Source: Trichococcus alkaliphilus
Lineage (GTDB): Bacteria; Bacillota; Bacilli; Lactobacillales; Aerococcaceae
Length of the DNA stretch: 64,000 nt
Assembly (NCBI RefSeq): GCF_003008695.1
Contig: NZ_PXZT01000004.1
Location: 62,001-126,000, forward strand
Reading direction: 5' to 3'
Position numbers and translations under genes: made by a program. A model generated the notes under the pieces. It saw only the letters and a program-made list of their open reading frames with translations. It was not told the origin of the DNA and searched no databases. Shown here piece after piece: positions 18,042 to 28,005 of the stretch; position 1 is the stretch's first letter; the number at the start of each line of letters is the position of its first letter.

Positions 18042-18665
18042 TTATATGATGTGGTTCCGGTACAGACCGACTACTTTCCCCAGAATGATGACAGAATCCA
18101 GGATGATCGGATCCATGCTCGCATTTTCCGGTTGCAGGCGATAGTAGTTGTTTTCTTTATAGAATCGTTTGCAGGTCGCTTCATCATCATCCGTCATGGC
18201 TATGACGATATCGCCGTTTTCAGCCGTGGCTTGTTTTCTGATGATGACTGAGTCGCCATCGAATATGCCGGCGTCGATCATGCTTTCTCCGCGGATTTTC
18301 AGCATAAACAAGCTTCCGGAAGAGGATTTCAGATCAGGCGGAACCGGGAAATAATCTGTTGCTTCTTCGACGGCCAGGATGGGAGCTCCGGCTGTGACGG
18401 TACCCAACAAAGGCATCTTATCCGACATGATCCCGAGTTTGTCCAGACCCGCTTGAGTCAGTTCGATCGCACGGGGTTTTGTAGGGTCGCGTTGGATAAA
18501 GCCATTTTTCTCAAGACGCGACAGATGGCCGTGCACTGTGGATGTTGAGGAAAGTTTGACTGCATTCCCGATTTCCCTGACGGTCGGCGGATAGCCTTTT
18601 TCTTGGACTTCTTCATAAATGTATTGAAGCACTTCAACTTGGCGTGAATCTTTATTTTTAACCAT
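18042..18665 (-). CDS. lexA: SOS repressor LexA
   Basis: A 207-residue repressor-protease. The N-terminal winged helix includes [13 protein letters not shown] and [14 protein letters not shown]. The cleavage bond is Ala92-Gly93 (TVTAGAPI), the catalytic serine is Ser128 (RGESMID) and the catalytic lysine is Lys166 (ATCKRF). RecA filaments trigger self-cleavage and open the SOS regulon. An SOS-box candidate overlaps its own promoter, consistent with autoregulation. Confidence 0.97.
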   Translation of the reverse strand: MVKNKDSRQVEVLQYIYEEVQEKGYPPTVREIGNAVKLSSTSTVHGHLSRLEKNGFIQRDPTKPRAIELTQAGLDKLGIMSDKMPLLGTVTAGAPILAVEEATDYFPVPPDLKSSSGSLFMLKIRGESMIDAGIFDGDSVIIRKQATAENGDIVIAMTDDDEATCKRFYKENNYYRLQPENASMDPIILDSVIILGKVVGLYRNHII

Positions 18666-18702
18666 GAGATCATCATCTCCGTAATCCTATATTTATAAGT
18701 TT

Positions 18703-18731
18703 AGGATACCATTAATCATCCAAAAAATCAA
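18703..18731 (-). promoter_or_regulatory. Promoter of lexA
   Basis: On the minus strand TTGATT (18731 to 18726), a 17-bp spacer and TATCCT (18708 to 18703). The -35 hexamer overlaps the candidate SOS box. Confidence 0.55.
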
Positions 18732-18742
18732 ACAGATGTTCG
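18729..18742. promoter_or_regulatory. Candidate LexA operator (SOS box)
   Basis: CAAACAGATGTTCG differs at one position from the Gram-positive SOS box CGAACRNRYGTTCG. It lies across the lexA -35 region, in the lexA-yneF gap, where autoregulation is expected. Confidence 0.7.
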
Positions 18743-18772
18743 CATATTCTTGGGGATGACGCAAGAATATGC
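18742..18772. repeat. Perfect inverted repeat next to the SOS box
   Basis: GCATATTCTTG (18742-18752) and CAAGAATATGC (18762-18772) are exact reverse complements around a 9-nt centre. There is no T-run, so it does not look like a terminator. It could be an operator or an RNA hairpin. No function can be assigned. Confidence 0.6.
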
Positions 18773-18907
18773 TCAAAATTGTCCCGAAACCGGCAAAAGC
18801 TGAAGCGTTTTCGAAAAATCACTAAATTTATCCGTGATTGCTATTTCTTTTTCGCATAATCTTTAGTACAATTAATGAATGAATGCTTTGGAAAGGGGGA
18901 TGAATAC

Positions 18908-19138
18908 GTGTCAACAACAGCATGGGTAATGATGGTCATTTTAGGAATAGTAATAGGCGCGGTTGGCGGATTTTTCCTTGCAAGACGTTATATGGTAAAA
19001 TATTTTGAAGAAAATCCACCGATCAACGAAGAAATGTTGCGCTCTATGATGATGCAGATGGGTCAAAAACCATCCGAAAGAAAAGTAAAACAGATCATGG
19101 CTTCTATGAAAGCACAATCAACAAAGAAAAAGAAATAG
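18908..19138 (+). CDS. yneF: YneF family membrane protein (UPF0154)
   Basis: A 76-residue protein with one N-terminal membrane helix (about 5-25) and the family segment FFLARRYMVKYFEENPPINEEMLRSMM, then a basic tail. The GTG at 18908 follows AAAGGGGGA by about 7 nt; an upstream in-frame ATG at 18875 has no such site. Its function is unknown. In B. subtilis it also lies near lexA; the SOS division inhibitor yneA found there is missing here. Confidence 0.88.
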   Translation: MSTTAWVMMVILGIVIGAVGGFFLARRYMVKYFEENPPINEEMLRSMMMQMGQKPSERKVKQIMASMKAQSTKKKK

Positions 19139-19224
19139 ACTAATGAAATAATATACAAAATGTGGATCTCTACGGTTCCACATTTTTATTTTGTCCGGAT
19201 ACAGGTAAGAAGGGAGTAATATAC

Positions 19225-20979
19225 GTGAGTATTTTCAAAAAATTGAGTTGGTTTTTCCGTCAAGAATGGAAATCGTATTTTGTGGGCGTCTTTTTCCTGA
19301 TCATTGTGGCTATACTTCAGGTTGTTTCGCCGCGCGTTGTCGGAATCATCATCGATGAAATTGCCTTAGGGACCTTAACGATGGCTTCTTTGTGGAAGTG
19401 GTCGGCGATCATATTGATTGCGGGCATCCTGCAGTACCTTTTCCGTTATATTTGGCGGATGAAGATTTGGGGTACTTCGGCAGAGTTGGAAAAGATACTT
19501 CGTTCACGATTGTTCAAGCATTTCACCGAAATGGACGCTGTCTTTTTCCAGAAATACAGAACCGGCGATCTGATGGCGCATGCGACGAATGACTTGAATG
19601 CGATCAGGATGGTCGCAGGTGCAGGCATCCTGACACTTGCTGATTCGATTTCTTCAGGCGGCATCACGCTTTTCACAATGTTCTTCTTGATCGATTGGCG
19701 TTTGACGCTAATCGCCATGATTCCGTTGCCGGCTTTGACGCTGGTGTCGAGGATCCTCGGGCAGAAGATGCACAAGCGTTTCCGCAAGGCACAAGCTGCT
19801 TTCTCTAATCTGAATGACAAAACGCAAGAGAGTGTATCCGGCGTGAAGGTCATCAAGACATTCGGCGAAGAAGAAGAGGATATCCATGATTTCGAGGCGA
19901 TGACTAAGGATGTCGTCGCGAAAAATAAAGCTGTCTACTTGGTCGATGCCTTATTTGATCCGGCGATCCAACTTATTTTGGGGCTTTCTTTTGCATTGAC
20001 GATCATCTTTGGTGGCCGTTTTGTCGTGGAAGGCAGCATCAGTATCGGTCAGCTGGTTTCGTTCATCAGTTACATCGGAATGATGGCATGGCCGATGTTG
20101 GCAGTGGGCAGATTGTTCAATGTACTGGAACGAGGCAGCGCCAGTTACAGCAGGATCGATGAGCTTCTGAAGGAAAAATCAACGATCCAGGAGCAGAAGA
20201 ATGCTATCCAGACTCCGGTTACCGGCGATCTGGATTTTCAGGTAACCTCATTCGGTTACCCGAACAGCGAAGAAATAAGCCTACAGGATGTCAACTTCCA
20301 TTTGGAGCGGGGACAAACGTTAGGGATCGTCGGCAGAACCGGATCGGGCAAAAGCACGATTTTCCGTCTGCTGTTGCGGGAGTATGATCAGTATGCCGGC
20401 AGCATCAACTACAACGGGATCGATATCCGTGATTACTCATTGGACGCATTGCTGAGCGGAATCGGTTACGTTCCCCAAGACAACTTTCTGTTCTCTTCTG
20501 ACGTCAGGGAAAACATCCGTTTCGCTGATCCATCCATCAGCCAACAAAAGGTTGAAGAGGCTGCACGCTTGACCGCTATCCATCATGATATCCTTGGGTT
20601 TCCCGAGGGCTACGATACATTGGTTGGCGAAAGGGGTGTTTCCTTATCCGGTGGACAAAAGCAGCGGATAGCGATTGCGCGGGCTTTGGTGACTGAACCT
20701 GAGCTGCTCATCCTGGATGATTCCTTATCCGCGGTGGACGCGAAGACGGAGGAAGCGATCCTGACTGGGCTCAAGGAAAAGCGAACCGATCAGACAACAA
20801 TCATCGCAGCCCATCGGATCAGCAGCGTGATGCATGCGAATGAGATCATCGTCCTTGATGAAGGGCGCATTGTCGAACGCGGGACTCATTATGAGTTGAT
20901 GGAACTGGACGGCTGGTACCGCAGAATGTACGAAAAACAACAACTCGAAACCAAATTGGAAGGGGCGGATGAAGCATGA
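19225..20979 (+). CDS. ABC exporter subunit, degenerate ATPase site (YheI/LmrC type)
   Basis: A 584-residue fused membrane-ATPase protein: six membrane helices in the first 310 residues, then an ATPase with Walker A GRTGSGKST, a canonical LSGGQ signature and Walker B LLILDDSLSAVD. The residue after Walker B is Asp instead of the catalytic Glu, which marks the degenerate half of a heterodimeric exporter. Its partner is the next gene, with which it overlaps. Relatives (LmrCD, YheIH/BmrCD) export drugs; the substrate here is unknown. GTG 19225 follows AAGGGAG by 8 nt; an ATG at 19162 has no ribosome site. Confidence 0.9.
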   Translation: MSIFKKLSWFFRQEWKSYFVGVFFLIIVAILQVVSPRVVGIIIDEIALGTLTMASLWKWSAIILIAGILQYLFRYIWRMKIWGTSAELEKILRSRLFKHFTEMDAVFFQKYRTGDLMAHATNDLNAIRMVAGAGILTLADSISSGGITLFTMFFLIDWRLTLIAMIPLPALTLVSRILGQKMHKRFRKAQAAFSNLNDKTQESVSGVKVIKTFGEEEEDIHDFEAMTKDVVAKNKAVYLVDALFDPAIQLILGLSFALTIIFGGRFVVEGSISIGQLVSFISYIGMMAWPMLAVGRLFNVLERGSASYSRIDELLKEKSTIQEQKNAIQTPVTGDLDFQVTSFGYPNSEEISLQDVNFHLERGQTLGIVGRTGSGKSTIFRLLLREYDQYAGSINYNGIDIRDYSLDALLSGIGYVPQDNFLFSSDVRENIRFADPSISQQKVEEAARLTAIHHDILGFPEGYDTLVGERGVSLSGGQKQRIAIARALVTEPELLILDDSLSAVDAKTEEAILTGLKEKRTDQTTIIAAHRISSVMHANEIIVLDEGRIVERGTHYELMELDGWYRRMYEKQQLETKLEGADEA

Positions 20980-22751
20980 GTGGATCAGTATGGTCTAAAA
21001 CAATCCCATTGAAGGAACAACTCCGGGTAATCAAACGAATCTTCCGCTTTGCCCATCCTTTCCGCCATCAATTTTTGATCGCTTTACTTTTCAGCATCGC
21101 GTTGTCGTTGGTCAATGTGGTGGCACCGCGCATCATCCAAATTTACATGGATGATTATCTGGCTGTTGGCAATGTCACGACCAACATCAGTGTGCTATTT
21201 GCGCTGGCTTATGTAGGAGTCGTCCTGCTGAAGATGTTGGTCACGTATCTGCAGCGCTATATCTTCAGCATGGCATCCGAACAAACCGTTGAGAATATCC
21301 GCAATGCCGTTTTCCGTAAGGTCAATCAATTGGGGATGCGCTACTATGACACGACGCCGGCCGGATCGATCGTTTCGCGCGTCACGAATGACACTGAAAC
21401 CATCAAGGAATTCTGGAATGTATTTTTGGCCTTGGCAGAGGGAATCTTCAGCATCATCACAGTGTTCATCGCTATGTGGACATTGAATAAGCAGATTTCC
21501 CTTCTGTTCATCGTATTTGTCCCGATTATGGCCGGTCTGATTTGGTATTATCAAAAGTACAGCACGCGCGTTTACCGCACGATGCGTGAAAGACTGAGCC
21601 AGCTGAACACGAAATTGAATGAATCGATTTCCGGCATGGCGATCATCCAGCAGTTCCGCCAAGAAAAACGTCTGCGCGCGGAATTTGATGCGATCAATGA
21701 CGATTACAGCAAAGGACGCGTAGCGATGGTCCAGATGAACGCCTTGATGCTGATGCCAGTCGTCAATCTGTTGCAGGCAATTGCGTTGGCGATCGTGCTT
21801 TGGCTATTTGGCTATCAGACGTTGAATGGCGTAGTGGAGTTGGGAGTCATTTATGCGTTCACTACCTACATCCAAAATTTCTTCCGTCCGATGGGGATGA
21901 TGATGGATAACCTCAGCGCCCTGCAGGACGGCATCGTCTCCAGTTCACGGGTCCTGAGCGTATTGGATAATGCCGAATTGGCGCCAAGCCAACCTGAAGA
22001 TTCGGAATTGGAGATCATCCAAGGCAGGATCGAATTCAAAAACGTTTCCTTCTCTTATGACGGCAAGCAGGATGTGCTTAAGGACATCAGCTTTACAGCG
22101 AATCCGGGAGAGACCGTCGCGCTGGTAGGCCACACAGGCAGCGGCAAAAGTTCGATCATCAATGTCTTGCTGCGTTTTTACGATTTCGAGAAAGGCGATA
22201 TTCTGATTGATGGGAAATCAATCAAGACGTATCCGATCGATGAAATCCGCTCAAAAATAGGCTTGGTCCTGCAGGACGCCTTCCTATTCTACGGCGACAT
22301 CTCGCATAATATCCGTTTGATGAGCAAGGCTTATACAGACCGAGATATAGAAGGCGCAGCTGCCTTTGTGCATGCCGATTCATTCATCGAGTCGCTGCCG
22401 GGAGGTTATCATGCAAAAGTGATCGAACGCGGAGCCAGTTATTCAAGTGGTGAGAGACAATTGATTTCGTTTGCCCGAACAATTTTGCGGGATCCGAAAG
22501 TGCTCATCCTTGACGAGGCGACAGCCAATATCGACACCGAAACGGAACTCCTGATCCAAGAAAGCATGCGGAAGATGCGTGAAGGCCGAACTACGATTGC
22601 AATCGCACACCGTCTGTCCACTATTCGCGATGCCCATCTGATCCTGGTGCTTGACAAAGGCCGCGTCATCGAAAGAGGCACACATGAAGAGCTGATCGCC
22701 AAACGGGGAACTTATTATGACATGTACATGCTCCAGTCGATGAACGATTGA
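20976..22751 (+). CDS. ABC exporter subunit, canonical Walker B (YheH/LmrD type)
   Basis: A 591-residue partner of the preceding gene, starting at an ATG that overlaps its stop by four bases. Six membrane helices precede an ATPase with GHTGSGKSS and Walker B VLILDEATANID, which has the catalytic Glu. The signature is YSSGERQ rather than LSGGQ. With the other subunit this gives one full ATP site (this Walker A/B with the partner's LSGGQ) and one degenerate site, the pattern of heterodimeric type IV exporters. Confidence 0.9.
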   Translation: MSGSVWSKTIPLKEQLRVIKRIFRFAHPFRHQFLIALLFSIALSLVNVVAPRIIQIYMDDYLAVGNVTTNISVLFALAYVGVVLLKMLVTYLQRYIFSMASEQTVENIRNAVFRKVNQLGMRYYDTTPAGSIVSRVTNDTETIKEFWNVFLALAEGIFSIITVFIAMWTLNKQISLLFIVFVPIMAGLIWYYQKYSTRVYRTMRERLSQLNTKLNESISGMAIIQQFRQEKRLRAEFDAINDDYSKGRVAMVQMNALMLMPVVNLLQAIALAIVLWLFGYQTLNGVVELGVIYAFTTYIQNFFRPMGMMMDNLSALQDGIVSSSRVLSVLDNAELAPSQPEDSELEIIQGRIEFKNVSFSYDGKQDVLKDISFTANPGETVALVGHTGSGKSSIINVLLRFYDFEKGDILIDGKSIKTYPIDEIRSKIGLVLQDAFLFYGDISHNIRLMSKAYTDRDIEGAAAFVHADSFIESLPGGYHAKVIERGASYSSGERQLISFARTILRDPKVLILDEATANIDTETELLIQESMRKMREGRTTIAIAHRLSTIRDAHLILVLDKGRVIERGTHEELIAKRGTYYDMYMLQSMND

Positions 22752-22787
22752 TTGAGTGATCAAGTGATACGGCAGCAATGCCAAAAA

Positions 22788-22821
22788 AACAGCGCCGGAA
22801 AAAATTTCGGCGCTGCTTTTT
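22788..22821. terminator. Bidirectional terminator between the ABC exporter and plsC
   Basis: CAGCGCCG (22790-22797) pairs with CGGCGCTG (22808-22815), with A residues before and CTTTTTT after, between convergent genes. Confidence 0.85.
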
Positions 22822-22868
22822 TCTTTTTATTGAATTGGTAAATGATGCTTCCGGACAATACCGGGGCA

Positions 22869-23486
22869 TTATTTTGCGATGTAGACGAAATTCGGATCGA
22901 TTTCCTGATCCAATTGGCGGAAGGTTGTTCCGATCAGTTCGTCATAGGCCGCCAGTTCTTCTCTGGAGATTCGTTTCTCATTCGGTAGGTAGATGGGCTT
23001 GCCGAAGCGGACAGTCGCCTTTTTGCGCTTCACGAGATCCTTGAGTGTGAGCGGACCTTGATAGACAACCGGAAGGATCGGAACGTTGGCCAACTTGGCG
23101 ATGGATGAAGTGCCGCCTTTGATTTCTGCGGAATGCCTTGATCCGGTCGGGAAGATCAGCAGATTGGTTTTGCCTTCCTTCAGGATCGAAACAGGTTGCT
23201 TTAGGGCGCTCGGACCCGGGTTTTCGCGATTGACAGGGAAAGCGTTCATGTGCGTGAGCAGCCAATTCATGAATTTCCCCTTGAAGAGTTCTTGCTTCGC
23301 CATTGATGAAAATACGTGCGGATACACGCCAAACGAAATGAAAATGGGGTCCAGCAGACTTCTGTGCGGTGCTGCAAGGATATAGACTGTGTCTTTCGGA
23401 ATGTACTCTTTGTTTTGGATTTCGGTCTTGCCGTTCAGGATACGGACCAGAAATCTGACTATGATGACGACTGTTTTAAAAAACAT
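22869..23486 (-). CDS. plsC: 1-acyl-sn-glycerol-3-phosphate acyltransferase
   Basis: A 205-residue membrane-associated enzyme that adds the second acyl chain to lysophosphatidic acid. An N-terminal hydrophobic helix is followed by the HX4D motif (PHRSLLDP) and the acceptor-binding block, which reads FPTGSRH where most PlsC proteins have FPEGTRS. Later blocks (PILPVVYQGP) are conserved. Length is slightly short for the family. It is convergent with the ABC exporter and divergent from the SNF2 helicase gene. Confidence 0.88.
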   Translation of the reverse strand: MFFKTVVIIVRFLVRILNGKTEIQNKEYIPKDTVYILAAPHRSLLDPIFISFGVYPHVFSSMAKQELFKGKFMNWLLTHMNAFPVNRENPGPSALKQPVSILKEGKTNLLIFPTGSRHSAEIKGGTSSIAKLANVPILPVVYQGPLTLKDLVKRKKATVRFGKPIYLPNEKRISREELAAYDELIGTTFRQLDQEIDPNFVYIAK

Positions 23487-23656
23487 GACAGGGCTCCTTT
23501 TGCTTTGGCATTATGCTAATAAGTATGGGATAGTTTGTTGAATATTTCAAGTTAAATATTCCGTTCCTGTCTCCATCAAAGGGGAAGAAGGTATATTTTT
23601 CGACGAAATTGCAGTACAATAAAGGATGGACAGCAAGAAGCAGAGGAAGTGATAGC

Positions 23657-26600
23657 GTGAAATGGAGTATGCCGGACAAGTTGATACAAGAGGGACGCGA
23701 ATATGTGAATGAGGATCGCGTACTATCCGTGCAACCGGATTTCCACAGCCAGGTTTGGCATTGTGAGGTGCTCGGCAGTAAAATGTATCATGTCACCTTA
23801 GACGGGACAGCCAGGGAACAGGATGTATGTCAGTGCAAGTATTGGAAAAATCATCAGTATTGCAAGCATACGATCGCTGTTGAATTGTATTTGAAGGAGA
23901 AATGCGGCACCCGTATTCTGACGGAAAGCAGCGCTGAACAGTTTCAGGTTGATGCGGAAACTGCCGGTCAAGAATTTGTGAACGACTTGACGCAGATTTT
24001 CTTCCAAGAAAACAAAGGCGCCCAGAGCCTGAACACCCAAGCAGATTTTTTAGTGCAGTATACGCTGCAGGTTCTGCGCATGAAACCAAACAATCTGATG
24101 CAAAATACAGGTGAGCATGTATTGGCTCTATCCTTGCGTGCAGGGGTCGATAAACCCTATATGGTCACCAATATCGAACAATTTACGGAACAATTCATCA
24201 AACAAGAAAAATGGGAATACCGTCTCGGCGATGGGATTGATTTCCGGACAGTGAAGATACAGGAAATGGACCAGCCCATCATCTACCGGTTGCATAAATT
24301 GCTAGAGGAGCAATCCGCTGCGTTGAATAAGCAATTGCTGAACGTCACGGCCAGAAAATTGGATTCCTACCTGATCCTTCCGCCGAGTTCAGCGCACTCT
24401 ATCTTGGAGGATTTGATCCAAACCGGCCGAGTAGAATGGATTTCCGGCGAGCAAACGTATCCGGATGTGCAGATCAGTCACGAAAAACCGGGCTATCAAT
24501 TCCTTTTGGGAAAGAAAGGCAAGGGAATAGAACTTCGCATCCAGTGTGACGATATCATCCAGCTGTTGGATTATGACTGGCTGATCGAGGGCAACAAAGT
24601 TCACCCACTCAGTGTGCAGCAACATAAACTGTTAGGGTACCTCTCGTTCTTTGAAAAACGTTTTGACGACTCAAATGTGATCGGAATTGAAGAACCCGAT
24701 GTATCGGATTTGCTGACCTATGTCATCCCTTTGCTGAAACAAATCGGAACGGTGCACTTCAGTGAAGAACTGGAGCGCAACATCATCGATGAGCCGTTGA
24801 CTGTATCCATCCAATTCCGTGGTCCGGTGAAGCGCATAAAAGGGGAGATTTTCTTCAAATACGGGGAAACGGTCTTCCGACAGAACCGCGCCTCGAAAAC
24901 AGAGTCCCAATTTCTGATCAGGGACACAATAGGTGAAGAGCGGATCCTGCAGGTATTGGAAAATCTGGAATTCAACATAATCGAAAACCAAGTATCTTTT
25001 TTGGCTTCGAAAGACGTTGATCTATTTAGCTTTCTTTACAGGAAAATACCTGTTCTGCGCCGTTATGCAGAGGTCGAATTAAGCCCTGACCTGCAGAATC
25101 TGATAGTGGAAAATACTGAGGTGTCAACTTCGGTCCAACGCCGGACAAGGGATTCCTTTTTGGATATCCGTTTTGATGTCGGCGGCATTTCGGAAAATGA
25201 AATAGACAGATTGTTGAACAGCCTCAAAAAAAATGACGCCTACTACAAGACGGAAGACGGGCGCATCCTATCTTTGGAGACGGAAACAATGAAAGAGATG
25301 AATCGTTTCCTTTCATTGATCAAAGATGAGTCCCAGCTTCACGACGGGACACTCTCCATGCCGATGATCAAGAGCATGACGCTCGAAAAAGAAATCAATG
25401 ATCTGAACCCTGAGGTCGGCAGCCAAGATTTCCTGAACGAACTGTATCATTTCATCAAGCACCCGAACGAGTTTCCAGCTGAACTTCCGAAAACATTGCA
25501 AGCGGATTTGCGTCCGTATCAAGTGACAGGCTTCAAATGGCTGAAATTCCTTTCCAACTACGGCTTAGGCGGTATTTTGGCTGATGAAATGGGACTCGGC
25601 AAAACGCTCCAGTTGATCACCTTTCTGCTCAGCGAAGTTGAGGAAGGGAAAAATGATGGCAAACCTGCTTTGGTGATTGCACCGGCTTCGCTGATTTACA
25701 ACTGGAAGTACGAATTCCAAAAATTTGCGCCATTGCTGAAGATAAGCGTCATCAGCGGCGTGAAAAAGGAACGGGAAGAGCAGTTGTCGCAGTTGCCCGA
25801 GAACGGCATTGCGATCACCTCTTACCAAAGTTTCCGGCAGGATATCGAGTCCTACCAAAAATGTGATTTCTACGCGATGATTCTGGACGAGTCTCAGTAC
25901 GTCAACAACTATAATACGAAGACGTTCCGTGCCATCGCCAAGATGAATGCCCGGGTCAATATCGCGTTGAGTGGCACGCCGATCGAGAACAGTGTGACGG
26001 AATTCTGGGCAATCTTCCAATTGATTTTGCCGGGATTGTTTCCGAAACTGCAGGAATTCAAAAAAATGTCACTTGAGGACATTTCGAAAACAGCCAAACC
26101 CTTCATGTTGCGCCGGCTGAAGGCGGATGTTCTGGGCGATCTTCCGGAAAAATCCGAAGCCGATATCTACAGCAGCCTCAATCGCGACCAGAAAATCATG
26201 TATTTGGCCTATCTGCAGCAACTGCAGGAAAAGGTATCTGATTATGACAGTGAAGATTTCCAACGGAACCGCATGGAGATTTTGGCCGGACTGACCCGTC
26301 TGCGTCAAATCTGCTGCGATCCCCGTTTGGTGGATGCGGCCTACGAAGGCGGCTCGGGGAAATTGGAACAGCTGGTCGAAATATTGAAAAATGCCCAAGA
26401 GAACAACCAGCATGTTTTGGTGTTTTCACAGTTCACGTCCATGCTGAAGTTGATTGAAGCGGAGTTGGCCAAGGAAAATTTAAGCCATCTCTATCTCAGC
26501 GGAAAAACCCCTCCCGCCGAAAGGATTACGTTGGTCAATCAGTTCAACGAAGGCCACACGGATGTCTTTTTGATTTCACTGAAAGCGGGCGGCACCGGGT

Positions 26601-26881
26601 TGAATCTGACCGGCGCCGACACCGTCATCCTATTCGATCTATGGTGGAACCCGGCAGTCGAAGAACAAGCCGCAGGACGAGCACATCGCATCGGCCAAAA
26701 GAAAAATGTGCAGGTATACCGTTTCATCGCGGAAGGAACCATCGAAGAGAAAATCAACCAATTGCAGCAAGACAAAAAGATGCTCTTTGATCAGTTGATC
26801 GTATCCGAAGGGGAAGAGGCGCTCAGCCGACAACGGTTGACGAACGATGACATCAAGCAAATTTTGGGGATCCAATCCTGA
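23657..26881 (+). CDS. SNF2-family helicase with SWIM zinc finger
   Basis: A 1074-residue ATP-dependent DNA translocase. A SWIM zinc motif ([14 protein letters not shown], about residues 58-71) opens the protein, a long Firmicute-specific middle region follows, then the SNF2 motor: motif I DEMGLGKT near residue 643, a DESQ box near 743, and the C-terminal RecA-like lobe with [25 protein letters not shown] and [10 protein letters not shown]. Such proteins occur as single copies in many Firmicutes; a link to DNA repair or transcription recycling is likely but unproven. GTG 23657 follows AGAGGAAG by about 8 nt; an upstream TTG is rejected. Confidence 0.9.
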   Translation: MKWSMPDKLIQEGREYVNEDRVLSVQPDFHSQVWHCEVLGSKMYHVTLDGTAREQDVCQCKYWKNHQYCKHTIAVELYLKEKCGTRILTESSAEQFQVDAETAGQEFVNDLTQIFFQENKGAQSLNTQADFLVQYTLQVLRMKPNNLMQNTGEHVLALSLRAGVDKPYMVTNIEQFTEQFIKQEKWEYRLGDGIDFRTVKIQEMDQPIIYRLHKLLEEQSAALNKQLLNVTARKLDSYLILPPSSAHSILEDLIQTGRVEWISGEQTYPDVQISHEKPGYQFLLGKKGKGIELRIQCDDIIQLLDYDWLIEGNKVHPLSVQQHKLLGYLSFFEKRFDDSNVIGIEEPDVSDLLTYVIPLLKQIGTVHFSEELERNIIDEPLTVSIQFRGPVKRIKGEIFFKYGETVFRQNRASKTESQFLIRDTIGEERILQVLENLEFNIIENQVSFLASKDVDLFSFLYRKIPVLRRYAEVELSPDLQNLIVENTEVSTSVQRRTRDSFLDIRFDVGGISENEIDRLLNSLKKNDAYYKTEDGRILSLETETMKEMNRFLSLIKDESQLHDGTLSMPMIKSMTLEKEINDLNPEVGSQDFLNELYHFIKHPNEFPAELPKTLQADLRPYQVTGFKWLKFLSNYGLGGILADEMGLGKTLQLITFLLSEVEEGKNDGKPALVIAPASLIYNWKYEFQKFAPLLKISVISGVKKEREEQLSQLPENGIAITSYQSFRQDIESYQKCDFYAMILDESQYVNNYNTKTFRAIAKMNARVNIALSGTPIENSVTEFWAIFQLILPGLFPKLQEFKKMSLEDISKTAKPFMLRRLKADVLGDLPEKSEADIYSSLNRDQKIMYLAYLQQLQEKVSDYDSEDFQRNRMEILAGLTRLRQICCDPRLVDAAYEGGSGKLEQLVEILKNAQENNQHVLVFSQFTSMLKLIEAELAKENLSHLYLSGKTPPAERITLVNQFNEGHTDVFLISLKAGGTGLNLTGADTVILFDLWWNPAVEEQAAGRAHRIGQKKNVQVYRFIAEGTIEEKINQLQQDKKMLFDQLIVSEGEEALSRQRLTNDDIKQILGIQS

Positions 26882-26928
26882 AATAACCAGTAATGAGGCT
26901 GTTTGGTATCCATTTTCTGAAAAAACAC

Positions 26929-26957
26929 TTGCTTCTTTAAATATAATTCGATATAAT
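26929..26957 (+). promoter_or_regulatory. Promoter of rpsB-tsf
   Basis: TTGCTT (26929-26934), a 17-bp spacer and TATAAT (26952-26957). The start would be near 26964, giving a leader of about 120 nt before rpsB. That leader is GC-richer than its surroundings and includes complementary CCAC and GTGG segments, so it may fold into an autoregulatory S2-binding structure; this was not modelled. Confidence 0.75.
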
Positions 26958-27083
26958 TATCAACGGTGCAAAACCACATTTCACACCTTGATCGATACGG
27001 TGGACGTTGCTTATCGGAAGATGAGTTTCTGCTGTAGAAGAAATCGGGGGAGGAAAATAAAAACAAACTTGGAGGAAACAAAC

Positions 27084-27869
27084 ATGGCAGTAATTTCAAT
27101 GAAACAATTATTGGAAGCAGGCGTACACTTCGGTCACCAGACTCGTCGTTGGAACCCAAAAATGAAGAGATACATCTTTACAGAAAGAAACGGTATCTAC
27201 ATCATCGACTTGCAAAAAACTGTAAAATTAGTCGACGAAGCATACAAATATATGCTTAACGTTGCTGAAGAAGGCGGCGTAGCTTTATTCGTAGGGACTA
27301 AAAAACAAGCGCAAGATTCAATCAAAGACGAAGCTATCCGTTCAGGTCAGTTCTTCGTAAATCACCGTTGGTTAGGTGGTACTTTGACTAACTGGGATAC
27401 TATCCAAAAACGTATCAAACGTTTGAAATCAATCGAAGCTATGTCTGAAGACGGCACTTTCGAACTACTTCCTAAAAAAGAAGTTTCTATCTTGAAAAAA
27501 GAACAAGAACGTTTGGAAAAATTCTTGGGCGGTATCAAAGATATGCCTAGAATCCCGGATGTAATGTTCATCGTTGACCCAAGAAAAGAAAGAATCGCTG
27601 TTCAAGAAGCTCACAAATTGAACATTCCTATCGTCGCTATGGTTGACACAAACTGTGATCCAGATGAAATCGACGTAGTAATCCCTTCAAATGATGATGC
27701 TATCCGCGCAGTTAAATTGATCACTGCTAAAATGGCTGATGCTTTCATCGAAGGCAACCAAGGAAAAGATCAAGTTGAAATTTCTGTTGAAGAAACTTTT
27801 GCAGCTGAAGCTGACGAAGCAACTTCATTAGAAGAAATCGTTGAAGTTGTAGAAGGCAACAACGAATAA
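27084..27869 (+). CDS. rpsB: 30S ribosomal protein S2
   Basis: A 261-residue ribosomal protein starting [27 protein letters not shown], with the conserved [22 protein letters not shown] and FIVDPRKE blocks and an acidic tail. TTGGAGG precedes ATG 27084; longer in-frame extensions into the leader have no support. Codon choice is strongly biased, as expected for a highly expressed gene. tsf follows after a large attenuator-like hairpin. Confidence 0.98.
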   Translation: MAVISMKQLLEAGVHFGHQTRRWNPKMKRYIFTERNGIYIIDLQKTVKLVDEAYKYMLNVAEEGGVALFVGTKKQAQDSIKDEAIRSGQFFVNHRWLGGTLTNWDTIQKRIKRLKSIEAMSEDGTFELLPKKEVSILKKEQERLEKFLGGIKDMPRIPDVMFIVDPRKERIAVQEAHKLNIPIVAMVDTNCDPDEIDVVIPSNDDAIRAVKLITAKMADAFIEGNQGKDQVEISVEETFAAEADEATSLEEIVEVVEGNNE

Positions 27870-27895
27870 TATTTCCTATTTAGTTTGAAGCAACG

Positions 27896-27974
27896 AGCTG
27901 TCTCAGAAAAGAAGAAAGATATAGCCAATTTGGCAGCCGACATCTTTTCTATTCTCTTTGGGACAGCTTTTTTT
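27896..27974 (+). terminator. Attenuator-type hairpin between rpsB and tsf
   Basis: AGCTGTC (27896-27902) pairs with GACAGCT (27962-27968). The arms continue inward through complementary purine and pyrimidine tracts around an 18-nt centre, and seven T residues follow. As an intrinsic terminator between two co-directed genes it would lower tsf relative to rpsB. Confidence 0.8.
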
Positions 27975-28005
27975 ATGAAAAAGAATATTCAGGAGGAATC
28001 ATAGA

